64,000 nt of DNA from Mucilaginibacter sp. UR6-11 (GCF_020880695.1 NZ_JAJIWO010000008.1:62001-126000); one strand, 5' to 3'; positions 16,850-27,371 are shown, numbered from the stretch's first letter. Program-made: numbers and translations. Notes: generated by a model not told the origin, from the sequence alone.

Positions 16850-17923
16850 ATGAGAAAATTTTTAAAACCATTGGGCTTGCTTTTTTGTCTGGGAGCAATA
16901 GTATCCTGTTCAAAAAAAGAAATACCTGTCCCAACGGAATCTACAGTTATAAATCCGCTGGCTGATTACACCGTCACGCCTGATCCTACTGACGGATTTA
17001 CATTTAAGTTTAATAACTTAGGCAAGGACTATACCAAATTAGAATGGAGGTTTGGCGACGACACGTTAAATACGGAAACAAACCCAACCCACACTTATCT
17101 TGCTACCGGCACTTATTTGGTAGATTTAAAGGCCATTTCAAAAACCGGAGATTTTTCTCATAAACAAGTAAATATCAATATCATTCCGGATAGTGTGTTA
17201 CAAGTAACTGCGGAAAAAACTAACGTTTTATACCAGCTTAAGTTTAACGCCATATTAAAGGGCACCGTTAAATCTATTTTATGGACTTTCAACGCGGTGG
17301 ACCCTGAAACAAATGTTACTACTACCACTACAAGTACCGAATTGTCTCCCCTTCAATCTTTTACGTTCGGCAGTTTCAACAACTTTTCAGTAACAGCCAC
17401 TACGGATAAAGGTAGCGTGGTAACTATTAGCAAGAGTGTTACTACTGACGGGATAGCCACAGATATTACGCAAACCTATATTTCTTACAATTCAACCAAC
17501 GAAAACACAGACCAGGGCCCTAATGAAGGTTCGCTTAAATTAGTTGACGGTAATTTATCAACCAAATTTGGTTTCTATAAACCTTTCCCTGTTCCCGAAA
17601 TTGCTACGCTTCAATTTAAATCAGCTATCACGGTTAAACTTTATGCTATAGTAAACGGTAATGACTCCGGAAGTGATCGTGATCCAAACGAATGGTATGT
17701 TGAAGGATCAAATGACGGCAATAACTGGGACGTGCTTGATCACCAGGTATTGACGATCGGATTCGCTGATTATCTGGCATCTATTGGCCAAGGCTCCAGC
17801 CAGTATAACAGGTTCTTCTATTACCCGATTGCTAATCCTAAACCTTATCAATACTACAGATGGAGAATTGTAAGCACATTTAAAGGAGCTTTCCAAATTG
17901 ATGAGTTTAAATTATATAAATAA
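16850..17923 (+). CDS. PKD-domain lipoprotein with discoidin-like C-terminus (copy 1)
   Basis: I take the ATG at 16850 (MRKFLKPLG) because it puts the lipobox GAIVSC at Cys21. An in-frame ATG at 16802 would add 16 hydrophilic residues. After the lipid-anchored N-terminus comes a PKD domain (WRFGDDTLNTETNPTHTYLATGTY), a second PKD-like beta-domain, then an F5/8 type C (discoidin) fold (about residues 210-357) with YYRWRIVSTF near the end. A surface carbohydrate- or protein-binding role is likely. It is paralogous along its full length to the gene at 18311. Confidence 0.8.
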   Translation: MRKFLKPLGLLFCLGAIVSCSKKEIPVPTESTVINPLADYTVTPDPTDGFTFKFNNLGKDYTKLEWRFGDDTLNTETNPTHTYLATGTYLVDLKAISKTGDFSHKQVNINIIPDSVLQVTAEKTNVLYQLKFNAILKGTVKSILWTFNAVDPETNVTTTTTSTELSPLQSFTFGSFNNFSVTATTDKGSVVTISKSVTTDGIATDITQTYISYNSTNENTDQGPNEGSLKLVDGNLSTKFGFYKPFPVPEIATLQFKSAITVKLYAIVNGNDSGSDRDPNEWYVEGSNDGNNWDVLDHQVLTIGFADYLASIGQGSSQYNRFFYYPIANPKPYQYYRWRIVSTFKGAFQIDEFKLYK

Positions 17924-17960
17924 TAATGAGTTAAGTAGTTAAAAGATAATACCCACACTA

Positions 17961-18008
17961 TTCCCAAAACAAAAAGCCGCGTAACAACGCGGCTTTTTGT
18001 TTTGGGAA
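17961..18008 (+). terminator. Strong terminator after PKD copy 1
   Basis: Perfect 21-bp arms at 17961-17981 and 17988-18008 with a TAACAA loop. The inner stem is AAAAAGCCGCG/CGCGGCTTTTT. Confidence 0.9.
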
Positions 18009-18310
18009 TATAAGCTCAATTGTAATTATTCTGTTATAAAACTAATATTTGTATAGAACTGGGAAACTTGTTGTTACTATTGTACTTCTGATGGTAAGTT
18101 TTGACAGCCCGCTTTATGGGTAGATAACGATCATCCCCCTCCTTAATATTAAATCTATGGTTAACTATGGGATATTATCCCGTTAACCTCGTATTCTTAA
18201 ATTTTACAGTGCCTGTTTATGAATATGTGTGTGTGGTTTTCACAAGCCATCAAAATTGCATCATCTACCATTATTATAAATTACTTATGAAGATTAACAC
18301 ACAATTACCT

Positions 18311-19381
18311 ATGAAAAAATTATTAAAGCCCTTAGCATTACTTATTTGCGTTGGAGCGATAGTCTCGTGCTCAAAAAAAGACGTGCCTGTACCTGTGGAT
18401 CCGGTAACAGTAAATCCGATTTCAGATTATACAATCACGCCTGACCCGGCTGACGGTTTTACATTTAAGTTTAATAGCCTGGCTAAAAACTTTTCAACGT
18501 TAGAATGGAGGTTTGGGGACGATACTTTAAAAACCGACACAACCCCTACCCATACTTATCTTGCCACGGGTACCTATTTAGTAGATTTAAAGACGATTTC
18601 AAAAACCGGAGATTTTTCACATAAAGATGTTGTGATCAATATTATTCCGGATAGTGTTTTAAAAGTAACAGCTGTAAAAACCGAAAATTTATATCAGCTT
18701 AAATTTAACGCAGCGGTAAAAGGTAATATTAAATCAATTTTATGGACCTTCAATGCAGTGGATCCTGTTACAAGTGTCGTAACCACTACTAAAAGCACTT
18801 TACTATCTCCGCTCCAGTCTTTTACATTCGGCAGTTTTAACAACTTTTCAGTATCAATTACTACCGACAAAGGCAGTACTGCAACTATAAGCAGAAGTGT
18901 TACTACCGACGGGATAGCTACAGACATTACCCAGACTTACGTGGCATTTAGTTCAACAAATGAGAATAAGGATAACAATAATGAAAATTCGCTCAAGTTG
19001 GTTGACAATAATATCCAAACCAAATTTGGGTTCTACAGCTCGTTCCCGGTTCCTGAAATAGTCACCCTTCAGTTTGCATCGCCTGTGGCGGTAAACCTTT
19101 ATGCCATAGCAAATGGAAATGATTCTGAGAGTTCGCGTGATCCAAAAGAATGGTATATAGACGGCTCAACTGATGGCACTAACTGGGATGTTATTGATCA
19201 CCAAACGCTTACAGTTGGTTTTGCAGATTACCTTACATCTATAGGTCAACAAGACACACGGTATAACCGGTACTTTTATTATCCGATAGCTAATCCTAAA
19301 CCTTATCAATATTATAGATGGAGAATTGTAAGCACGTTTTCCGGTGCTTTTCAAATAGACGAGTTTAAATTATTTAAATAA
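18311..19381 (+). CDS. PKD-domain lipoprotein with discoidin-like C-terminus (copy 2)
   Basis: The ATG at 18311 (MKKLLKPLA) gives a 356-residue lipoprotein with GAIVSC as lipobox. Another in-frame ATG at 18287 is possible, and a frame reaching back to 18167 is not credible. Domain order matches the gene at 16850: PKD, a second beta-domain, then an F5/8C-like C-terminus with the shared end YYRWRIVSTF..GAFQIDEFKLFK. Divergence is greatest in linkers. The two copies arose by tandem duplication and each kept its own terminator. The ligand is unknown. Confidence 0.8.
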   Translation: MKKLLKPLALLICVGAIVSCSKKDVPVPVDPVTVNPISDYTITPDPADGFTFKFNSLAKNFSTLEWRFGDDTLKTDTTPTHTYLATGTYLVDLKTISKTGDFSHKDVVINIIPDSVLKVTAVKTENLYQLKFNAAVKGNIKSILWTFNAVDPVTSVVTTTKSTLLSPLQSFTFGSFNNFSVSITTDKGSTATISRSVTTDGIATDITQTYVAFSSTNENKDNNNENSLKLVDNNIQTKFGFYSSFPVPEIVTLQFASPVAVNLYAIANGNDSESSRDPKEWYIDGSTDGTNWDVIDHQTLTVGFADYLTSIGQQDTRYNRYFYYPIANPKPYQYYRWRIVSTFSGAFQIDEFKLFK

Positions 19382-19395
19382 AAACTATTATTGAG

Positions 19396-19436
19396 ATCAA
19401 CAAAAAAGCCGCGAACAACGCGGCTTTTTTGTTGAT
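19396..19436 (+). terminator. Strong terminator after PKD copy 2
   Basis: Perfect 18-bp arms (19396-19413 and 19419-19436) around AACAA. The core AAAAAGCCGCG/CGCGGCTTTTT is shared with the terminator at 17961. On the minus strand it also ends the converging cytochrome gene. Confidence 0.9.
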
Positions 19437-19453
19437 TATAAATGCAAAATATA

Positions 19454-20425
19454 TTATTTAAGTGAAAATTTAACTACGGCGTTTTTAACCGGTTTTAGCG
19501 TTTTTAAATAAGTATAAATAGATGCCAGGTCGCCCTCGCTCATTTTGCTGAAATTCCACCACGGCATTACGGTCTGAAAATCTGATACCCCCACTTTTTG
19601 TGCCTTGCTCTGATCGTTATAAGCTTTAAAACGCGCTATAAAACCCTCTTTGGTCCAACCACCTATCCCGGTTTTAACATCAGATGTAATATTCGTGGAA
19701 CGCACTGTGCCTGCACCTACTTTAAACGGCCTGCCACCCGCAAATTCAAGTCCGGGCAGTAAAGTGCCTTTATTGTCTTGCGAGTGACATTCTTTACAGG
19801 CGGCTGATTGCACCAGGTATTTGCCATATTTAAGGGTATCCTTTGTATCGGGCTTTTTGCCCAGGGTTGCTTTTTGCGGCATAGTGTGAACAATGATATT
19901 CAACGGAAAATCGAGTTTTGATTTTGGATAGTCTTTATCAATTGGCTTTAATGAGCGGATGTAGGCAATGATCGAATAAAGATCTTCCCTGTCCATTTTT
20001 GAATAATAAGGCCATGGCATTAACGGGAATATAGCCGAGCCATCCCTTTTAACACCGGTTGTTATCGCCCTTAATAATTCGCCGTCTGTCCAGTTTTTTA
20101 AATTGTGCGGGGTAAGATTTGGTACTGTAACATTACCCGGGAAGCCAACGCCGGCGTCAAATTTCTCGCCTCCTGATCCCAGTTGATTGGTATCAATCGG
20201 GCCGCCAAATTTCGTCCAGTCATGTGCCGAATGGCAGTCAAGGCAGCCCGATACGTTGATGGCCAGGTATTTGCCACGCTCAAGCCTTTGTGGGGTTATT
20301 TCTACTTTAATATTTTCGGGGGGACCTACATTAGGTAAGGCAAGTGTTACATAAGCTACAATACCTATGATAACTACAACTACAAATATTGCTACATAAG
20401 CAAAAATCTTAGCTACTTTTTTCAT
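19454..20425 (-). CDS. Dihaem c-type cytochrome
   Basis: This 323-residue protein has an N-terminal membrane anchor (residues 8-30), then two cytochrome c domains in the periplasm. Haem sites are CLDCH (Cys61, Cys64, His65) and CKECH (Cys211, Cys214, His215). Candidate axial methionines lie in PLMPWP (Met137) and VMPWW. The layout resembles subunits of alcohol or aldehyde dehydrogenases and the dihaem cytochromes common in Bacteroidota. No dehydrogenase partner lies alongside, so the electron donor is unknown. Confidence 0.88.
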   Translation of the reverse strand: MKKVAKIFAYVAIFVVVVIIGIVAYVTLALPNVGPPENIKVEITPQRLERGKYLAINVSGCLDCHSAHDWTKFGGPIDTNQLGSGGEKFDAGVGFPGNVTVPNLTPHNLKNWTDGELLRAITTGVKRDGSAIFPLMPWPYYSKMDREDLYSIIAYIRSLKPIDKDYPKSKLDFPLNIIVHTMPQKATLGKKPDTKDTLKYGKYLVQSAACKECHSQDNKGTLLPGLEFAGGRPFKVGAGTVRSTNITSDVKTGIGGWTKEGFIARFKAYNDQSKAQKVGVSDFQTVMPWWNFSKMSEGDLASIYTYLKTLKPVKNAVVKFSLK

Positions 20426-20489
20426 AATGTGTGATAAGTTTAATGTGCCGGAAAAGTCTGAAAAGGCATTCCCGGCGTTTTTTTATTGT

Positions 20490-21215
20490 TTAATTAACTT
20501 TTGTTATTGATGAAACGCCTGTTTTATTATTGTTTATAGTGGCCGGATTGCCTTTATACTTTACTGCCGATGCTCCACTGCTTTTTACAGTAAGCTCACG
20601 CAATACGTTTATATCGCATTCACTGGCACCTGAGCTAGTGATATTATAGCTGCCGGCGACAAAATCAAATGCGTGTAATTTTCCCCCGCCGTCAAACTCA
20701 ATACTATGCGAACTTGCCTGACCTTTTAACGTAATTTCTGTAACACCGTTAGCGGTAGTGGTAACGTCTGCTGCGTCAAGATCTAGATTAATTTTAGTGG
20801 CGCCTGATAATTCTAAATTAACATTTTTCGTCACTATTTTCCCGTCCGATGCCAGGTCTACCGCACCTGAAGCCTTGATAGCCTCCAGATGACGGACACC
20901 GATAGTTATGGCAATGGAGCCGCTACTGCAGATACTTTTTTTAGAGGTTGAGATCACCAGCCTATCGCCATCGATATCGGTTTTAACATATTGCAACAGG
21001 TTATCATCGGTTGTTACCGTTACACCCAAGGTACTATCCTGTTTCAAAATTATTTTAAATGCGCCCGAAATATCAAGCTTGGTAAAGTCAGTTACTTTGC
21101 GTGCGGCTGATGCCTGGTTTCCTGATCCTTTAACACACCCTATCTTGCATGAGGATAGTAACAGTAATGAAACGCCTGCAAACAGGGCTAGTATGGCTAA
21201 GTCGGTTTTTTTCAT
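20490..21215 (-). CDS. GIN-domain (DUF2807) lipoprotein
   Basis: This 241-residue protein starts with a lipoprotein signal, LLLLSSC with Cys23 as likely lipid site. The rest is a repetitive beta-helix-like chain with many Asp, Ser and Gly turns (VTTDDNLLQYVKTDIDGDRL, VNLELSGATKINLDLD), typical of the head GIN domain (DUF2807) found in Bacteroidota surface proteins. The function is not known. It is followed downstream by the cytochrome gene and preceded by a second, smaller GIN-like gene. Confidence 0.8.
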   Translation of the reverse strand: MKKTDLAILALFAGVSLLLLSSCKIGCVKGSGNQASAARKVTDFTKLDISGAFKIILKQDSTLGVTVTTDDNLLQYVKTDIDGDRLVISTSKKSICSSGSIAITIGVRHLEAIKASGAVDLASDGKIVTKNVNLELSGATKINLDLDAADVTTTANGVTEITLKGQASSHSIEFDGGGKLHAFDFVAGSYNITSSGASECDINVLRELTVKSSGASAVKYKGNPATINNNKTGVSSITKVN

Positions 21216-21323
21216 GGTCTGGATTTAATCTGCTTAAATTGCAGTTGAAGTTACGCAAAAAAAGAGGAGCCAATTGGCTCCTCAAAAAAAATATATAGTG
21301 AACTTTTGCAAAAGTGTGCATAA

Positions 21324-21932
21324 TTATAAACTGGCCACTTTTTCGCGGGCCTGGAAAATAGCTTGTTTGGTGGTATTTACCTCGGTGATATTAGCAGCAA
21401 CTAAATCTGTTTTATTTACTGTTGATGATTGGCTGTAACGTATACTATAGTCATTTACATTACCTGACAGATTTGCTGTTGAATGGTTATTAACCGTAAA
21501 GTTAACAGCTAAAGCGTTTAATTTTAATTGTGCAGATGCACTGTTGTTTAACACTACGCTTAAATCAATTGCTGACAAAGTGCCGCATGATTTGATAGTG
21601 GCATTATCGCTGGCAGTGATAGCACGCAGGTCGGCCACGGTTACCAACACAACCAATTTATCGGCGGTGTACGACGCTATGCGCAGTACGCCATTTTTAT
21701 CTTGTACCAAAGCATTTTCTGCGTAGTATTTATCATAAACTTTTACTTGGTCTTTATCACCATTGGTGACATAAACTTCAACATTTCCTGAAGCTTCAAT
21801 TTTACTAATGTTGTTTGTTGCAACAAATACAGCGGCTTGATTACCGTTATTATTGGGGATTGCTGCATTTGCTATTGTTACACTTAATACTATGGTTAAC
21901 AGTGTGATGAGCGTTACGATTCTGGTTTTCAT
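21324..21932 (-). CDS. Small exported GIN-like protein
   Basis: This 202-residue protein has a signal peptide of about 23 residues (ending IANA). The body has the same beta-solenoid pattern as the neighbour (VEVYVTNGDKDQVKVYDKYYAENAL, then LSVVLNNSASAQLKLNALAV), so it is a divergent DUF2807 member without a lipobox. It ends in a short helix. Function is unknown. It lies 108 bp upstream of the GIN lipoprotein and in the same direction, and could share its transcript. Confidence 0.7.
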   Translation of the reverse strand: MKTRIVTLITLLTIVLSVTIANAAIPNNNGNQAAVFVATNNISKIEASGNVEVYVTNGDKDQVKVYDKYYAENALVQDKNGVLRIASYTADKLVVLVTVADLRAITASDNATIKSCGTLSAIDLSVVLNNSASAQLKLNALAVNFTVNNHSTANLSGNVNDYSIRYSQSSTVNKTDLVAANITEVNTTKQAIFQAREKVASL

Positions 21933-22151
21933 GATCTTAATTATTATGGTGAATATCTTTTTTTAATTATTTTAAATACACCCATAAGACGATACCGAAT
22001 TACAAAGGTTACAGCAAGTTGGTGTGAAAACGACACAATACCGGTTTTACTCGGCGAACGCCATAAATGAGTCGGTGAAACCGGTATAAAAATTAAGTAT
22101 CATGACATTAAAAACTTGCCGCGAGGAGATTTCGGCATTCTAAGCGACTTG

Positions 22152-24044
22152 TTATAAATAATATTTTTCGCCGCCGAATTTAATTTTGCCGGCATCAAGC
22201 AACAAACGAACGGTATCCAGTCGTTCTTTTTCAGTTCCATTTTTGATAGCACCTATTAATGAACCGATATCCAACGGTTCTGTGCTCAGCAGTTGTGCTA
22301 TCTCACTGGTAATATCGTCGAAAATATCGTTAGCTTCCTGCTTGCGTTTTTCATCGAGGCATACATCACAAATGCCGCATTTGTCCACATCGGTTTCGTC
22401 AAAATAGGTTAACAATAACTGGCTGCGGCATTGTTTCCGGGTACAATAGGTAAAAACTGCATTTATCTTTTTAAGATAAGTGGCTTTACGCTGTTCTATA
22501 TATTGTTTATTGATATATACGTTATTAGGATGCTGCCGCGCTTTTAAATAGGTAACCTGCGGCTGATCGTTTTGCGGCAGATAACTTAATACGCCATATT
22601 CCTGGAGTTGTTTTAATCCTTCTATCACCTGCTGTACACTCAGATTAGCGCGCCGCGCCACGTCAAACTCTTTTAAACGTACATAATTTTCAAAAGCCCC
22701 GCCGTATGATCTCAGCAGAGTTTTAACAAACGCGTCCCAACCGGAATTTTGAATCTGGAAATTATACAGCTGCTCATTAAACACTTCAAACCTGAATCGG
22801 GATGGCAGGAATACGCTTTCATTAAATGATAAATATTCATCCTGCTCTAAAAATTTAAGCGCATTTAAAGTTTTAATTACATCCAGCTTATATTTGGCAC
22901 AAAAGGCACCCAAATCAAGATCAAAGCTAATGCCGGCGCCCGCGCCATAAGCAACCGAGTAGTAGTTAGACAGGTAATGGTAAACTACCTTAATTTCGTC
23001 AACCGTCGGAAAACTCAGCTCAAATATTTTCTCCTGCCTGGCACGATCGGCATTATTGTATAATAATACCGTATAGGCTTTCTGTTCGTCGCGCCCTGCC
23101 CTGCCCGCTTCCTGGTAATAGGCCTCCAGACTTTCGGGCAGATCTTTATGGATGACAAACCGTACATCGGGTTTGTCAATCCCCATTCCGAAGGCGTTGG
23201 TTGCAACTATAATTCGTGTTTTATTGGTTTTCCAGCTTTCCTGCTTTTTCGACCGTTCGTCGGGCGTTAAACCCGCATGATAATAATCAGCCCTGATGCC
23301 ATTATCATGATAAAATTTTGCTATTTCGGCACATTCACGCCGGCTGCGCACATATACTATCCCGCTGCCTTTAACACCGGTAGCAATGTCGAGCATCTTT
23401 CTTAATTTGTTCTCCTCATACTGCACCACGTAGCTAATATTTTTACGCTCGAAGCTTTTTTGAAAAACTACGCCATTTACAAATTTTAGCTTTTGCTGGA
23501 TGTCTATACGTACTTCGGCGGTGGCGGTAGCTGTTAACGCTAGCACGGGCACTTCGGGGTGCAGTTCGCGCAAGTCAGCAATATGCAGATAGGCTGGCCT
23601 GAAATCATATCCCCATTGTGATATACAATGTGCCTCGTCAACAGCAAAAAGATTTACTTTCATATATTTAATGCGCTCGCGCACCAATTCAGATAAAAGC
23701 CGCTCGGGCGATAAGTATAAAAACTTAACCTGGCCATAAATACAGTTATCCAGCGATAAATCAATTTCGCGTTTACTCATACCCGCAGTTATGGCTACGG
23801 CCTCAATACCTTTTTGTTTTAAATTTTCTACCTGATCTTTCATCAGAGCTATCAATGGTGATACCACTATGCATATTCCTTCTTTAGCGATAGCCGGTAC
23901 CTGGAAACAAACCGACTTGCCCCCGCCTGTAGGCAGCAGTGCCAAAGTATCATGCCCCAACAACACAGATTGGATAATATCCTCCTGCATGGGGCGGAAA
24001 ATATCATGATCCCAATAAGTTTTTAAAATTTCCTGTATTGTCAT
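22152..24044 (-). CDS. recQ: RecQ-family ATP-dependent DNA helicase
   Basis: This 630-residue superfamily 2 helicase unwinds DNA 3' to 5'. Walker A is LPTGGGKSVCFQ, the DEAH box is FAVDEAHCISQWGYDFR, and motif VI is QEAGRAGRD. The RecQ zinc site is present (CTRKQCRSQ..DKCGICDVC), followed by a winged-helix region. The C-terminus lacks a clear HRDC domain and ends soon after a short helical segment, as in the shorter Bacteroidota RecQ forms. It is a single gene divergent from the amidohydrolase at 24119. Confidence 0.93.
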   Translation of the reverse strand: MTIQEILKTYWDHDIFRPMQEDIIQSVLLGHDTLALLPTGGGKSVCFQVPAIAKEGICIVVSPLIALMKDQVENLKQKGIEAVAITAGMSKREIDLSLDNCIYGQVKFLYLSPERLLSELVRERIKYMKVNLFAVDEAHCISQWGYDFRPAYLHIADLRELHPEVPVLALTATATAEVRIDIQQKLKFVNGVVFQKSFERKNISYVVQYEENKLRKMLDIATGVKGSGIVYVRSRRECAEIAKFYHDNGIRADYYHAGLTPDERSKKQESWKTNKTRIIVATNAFGMGIDKPDVRFVIHKDLPESLEAYYQEAGRAGRDEQKAYTVLLYNNADRARQEKIFELSFPTVDEIKVVYHYLSNYYSVAYGAGAGISFDLDLGAFCAKYKLDVIKTLNALKFLEQDEYLSFNESVFLPSRFRFEVFNEQLYNFQIQNSGWDAFVKTLLRSYGGAFENYVRLKEFDVARRANLSVQQVIEGLKQLQEYGVLSYLPQNDQPQVTYLKARQHPNNVYINKQYIEQRKATYLKKINAVFTYCTRKQCRSQLLLTYFDETDVDKCGICDVCLDEKRKQEANDIFDDITSEIAQLLSTEPLDIGSLIGAIKNGTEKERLDTVRLLLDAGKIKFGGEKYYL

Positions 24045-24118
24045 TGTTTTATGGCTGTTCCAAAACTATTAATAATGCGCAATAGTTTTAACTTAGCGCT
24101 TTATAAAATCATTAACTG

Positions 24119-27100
24119 ATGAAGCTACTTAATATAACATTTATATTTTTAATAACGGCATGTACCGTACAGGCCCAAAAATGGAATGTAGAATCCCCTC
24201 CGGGAATAGCAAAAAAAGTAACAATAACTACCGATGAAGGTACCTGGATGGACCTTGATGTAAGCCCCGATGGTAAAACTATTGTATTTGATTTATTGGG
24301 CGACATTTACAGTATCCCCATTACCGGCGGCAAGGCTGTTTTATTGGCCGGCGGTCATGCCTATGAAGTACAGCCCCGCTACAGTCCGGATGGTAAATAT
24401 ATATCCTATACCAGCGATAAAGAAGGCGGCGATAACATTTGGATAATGAATGCTGATGGCGGAAACAAACACTCCGTCACCAAAGAAAGCTTCCGGTTAT
24501 TGAACAATGCATCGTGGACCCCTGACGGCCAATACGTAGTTGCACGCAAGCACTTTACCGCCAGCCGTTCATTAGGTGCCGGCGAAATGTGGATGTATCA
24601 TAAAAATGGTGGTGATGGCATACAGTTAACTAAACGTAAAAACGACCAGCAGGATGCCGGTGAGCCAACGGTATCGCCCGACGGGAAGTTTGTTTACTGG
24701 AGCGAGGATGTTACGCCCGGCCCTTCTTTCCAATACAGCAAGGATCCTAACGCAGGCATTTATGCCATAAAGCGACTAAACCGCGACAATGGTAATATTG
24801 AAACTGTAACCGGTGGTGCTGGTGGCGCATGCCGCCCGCAACTATCTCCGGATGGTAAGCTGCTTGCCTTTGTTAAACGGGTAAGGCTAAAATCAGTACT
24901 GTACCTGCATAATTTAAGCACCGGCGAAGAATGGCCCGTGTATGATAATCTATCGCATGACCAGCAGGAAACATGGGCGATTTTTGGGGTATATCCCAAT
25001 TTTTCGTGGACGCCCGACAGCAAGAACATCATTTTTTACGCCAAAGGAAAGATCTGGAACCTGGATATAAACACACTTTCAAGTATACAAATACCATTTG
25101 AGGTAACATCGCAACAAACCATTACTGATGCGCTGCATTTTCCGCAAAGAGTATTTCAGGATGAGTTCACAGCCAGGATGATCAGGCAGGTAACCACCTC
25201 GCCCGACGGGAAACGCATCGCATTTAATGCTGCCGGTTTTGTCTATATTAAAGATCTGCCGAATGGTGTACCCATGCGGATAGATACCATTGGCGATTTT
25301 GAATACGATCCGCATTTTAGCCCGGACGGTAAACAGCTGGTTTATGTAGCCTGGAACGATGCTTTAAAGGGTGCTATTTATACAACCGATCTTACCACCC
25401 ATGTAACGACACGGATAACCAGCGATAAAGGTTTTTATTACACCCCTAAATTCTCAAACCGCGGCGATAAAATATTGTATCGTAAAGGCGAGGGAAATGA
25501 GGTGCTGGGATTTGCGTTCGGCACCAATCCCGGAATTTATACCATACCTACCACTGGCGGCAACCCGCAATTGATATTGGATAATGGTATTGACCCTACA
25601 TTCTCCGCTGATGACAGCAAAATTTATTTTCAGAGCGGGGAAGGTGGTAAAAAAGCTTATAAGGTGATGGATGCTAACGGTGCTAATCAAAAAACGCTGT
25701 ATACATCAACTTACGCGACACAGTTTGCCCCAAGTCCGGATGGCAAATGGATGGCTTTTACCGAGCTGTTTAACTGCTACATTACGCCAATGGTTAATAC
25801 AGGCGCGCCACAGGAATTGTCCGCCACAAACAAATCACTACCCTTAAATAAATTAACCCGTGACGCGGGCACGTATTTACACTGGAGCAAAGACAGCCAG
25901 AAATTAATGTGGACCCTGGGACCCAAATATTATACCCGGGATATAAAAAACGCTTTTCCGTTTATTGATGGTGCTGATAAAACCCCGCCAATTGATACGG
26001 CCGGCATTGATATCGGCCTTAAGTTAAAAACTGATGTACCTGACGGAAAAATAGCTTTTACCAATGCACGCATCATCACCATGAAAGATGATGAGGTGAT
26101 TGAAAAAGGCACCATCGTTATTGATCGTAATAAAATATTGGCTATTGGCAAAACTGCCGATGTGCAGGTGCCCGATGATGCCAAGATCTATGATGTTGCC
26201 GGTAAAACAATCATGCCGGGTATCATAGACGTACATGCTCACTTACACCCAAGCCCTGACGGTATTTCGCCGCAACAGGACTGGAACTACTTTGCTAACC
26301 TGTCTTACGGTGTTACCACCTCGCACGATCCGTCAAGCAATACCGAGATGGTTTTCAGCCAGTCTGAGATGTTAAAGGCCGGACGCATGGTTGGACCCCG
26401 TGTTTACTCAACCGGCTCGGTACTATACGGTGCCGATGGCGACTTCAAGGTAGTGATCAATAGCTTAGATGACGCACTTTCACATCTGCGCCGGTTAAAA
26501 GCTGTTGGCGCATTTTCGGTAAAAAGCTATAATCAACCCCGTCGTGAGCAACGCCAGGAAATTGTTGAGGCCGCGCGCCAGTTGCAAATGGAAGTTGTGC
26601 CAGAGGGTGGTTCAACCTTTTTCACCAACATGAACATGATATTGGACGGCCAAACCGGCATTGAGCACAGCATACCCGTTTGGCCCGTTTATAAAGACGT
26701 AATATCCTTATGGAACAATAGCAAAACAGGTTATACGCCTACCCTGATTGTGAGTTACGGTACTCAGTTTGGCGAAAACTTTTGGTATGACCGTACCGAG
26801 GTCTGGAAGAACGAACATTTGTTAAATTTCACTCCGCGTTCAATAGTTGACGCCCGCTCGCGCCGCCGGACTACTTCTGAATATGGCGAGTATGGCCATA
26901 TTGAAGTATCCAAATATGTTAAAGCCATAGCAGATGGCGGTACTAAAATAAACCTGGGTGCACATGGCCAGCTGCAGGGCCTGGGCGCTCACTGGGAAAT
27001 GTGGATGCTTGCACAGGGCGGGATGACGCCGTTGCAGGTTATCCGTTGCGCTACCATAAACGGCGCCTCTTATCTGGGCATGGATAAAGAAATAGGATCA

Positions 27101-27349
27101 TTAGAGCGGGGTAAACTTGCAGATCTGATCGTGCTTAACCAAAACCCGCTGGACGATATCCGCAACAGCGATAATATTAAATATGTCATGATCAATGGCC
27201 GCCTGTATGACTCTGACAGCATGAACGAAATTGGCAATCACGAAAAGCTGCGTGCCCGCTTCTGGTGGCAGTTAAGCCGTGGTGAGGGTGTAACCTTACC
27301 GGTTGGCAATACAGAAACTTATTTGTTTAGCAGCGAAAACGGCGATTAA
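24119..27349 (+). CDS. TolB-propeller/amidohydrolase fusion protein
   Basis: This 1076-residue protein has a signal peptide (residues 1-19, ending VQA). Residues 20 to about 620 form WD40-like/PD40 propeller blades (repeated SPDGKxIxF and SxDGKQLVYVAW motifs). From about residue 635 a metal-dependent amidohydrolase starts, with GIIDVHAHLHPSPDG holding the HxH metal pair, later HSIPVWP and NLGAHGQ. The C-terminus GSLERGKLADLIVLNQNPL is typical. It is probably a periplasmic imidazolonepropionase- or prolidase-like hydrolase. The substrate is unknown. Confidence 0.88.
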   Translation: MKLLNITFIFLITACTVQAQKWNVESPPGIAKKVTITTDEGTWMDLDVSPDGKTIVFDLLGDIYSIPITGGKAVLLAGGHAYEVQPRYSPDGKYISYTSDKEGGDNIWIMNADGGNKHSVTKESFRLLNNASWTPDGQYVVARKHFTASRSLGAGEMWMYHKNGGDGIQLTKRKNDQQDAGEPTVSPDGKFVYWSEDVTPGPSFQYSKDPNAGIYAIKRLNRDNGNIETVTGGAGGACRPQLSPDGKLLAFVKRVRLKSVLYLHNLSTGEEWPVYDNLSHDQQETWAIFGVYPNFSWTPDSKNIIFYAKGKIWNLDINTLSSIQIPFEVTSQQTITDALHFPQRVFQDEFTARMIRQVTTSPDGKRIAFNAAGFVYIKDLPNGVPMRIDTIGDFEYDPHFSPDGKQLVYVAWNDALKGAIYTTDLTTHVTTRITSDKGFYYTPKFSNRGDKILYRKGEGNEVLGFAFGTNPGIYTIPTTGGNPQLILDNGIDPTFSADDSKIYFQSGEGGKKAYKVMDANGANQKTLYTSTYATQFAPSPDGKWMAFTELFNCYITPMVNTGAPQELSATNKSLPLNKLTRDAGTYLHWSKDSQKLMWTLGPKYYTRDIKNAFPFIDGADKTPPIDTAGIDIGLKLKTDVPDGKIAFTNARIITMKDDEVIEKGTIVIDRNKILAIGKTADVQVPDDAKIYDVAGKTIMPGIIDVHAHLHPSPDGISPQQDWNYFANLSYGVTTSHDPSSNTEMVFSQSEMLKAGRMVGPRVYSTGSVLYGADGDFKVVINSLDDALSHLRRLKAVGAFSVKSYNQPRREQRQEIVEAARQLQMEVVPEGGSTFFTNMNMILDGQTGIEHSIPVWPVYKDVISLWNNSKTGYTPTLIVSYGTQFGENFWYDRTEVWKNEHLLNFTPRSIVDARSRRRTTSEYGEYGHIEVSKYVKAIADGGTKINLGAHGQLQGLGAHWEMWMLAQGGMTPLQVIRCATINGASYLGMDKEIGSLERGKLADLIVLNQNPLDDIRNSDNIKYVMINGRLYDSDSMNEIGNHEKLRARFWWQLSRGEGVTLPVGNTETYLFSSENGD

Positions 27350-27371
27350 TTTGATTTCGGAATTATTATAA

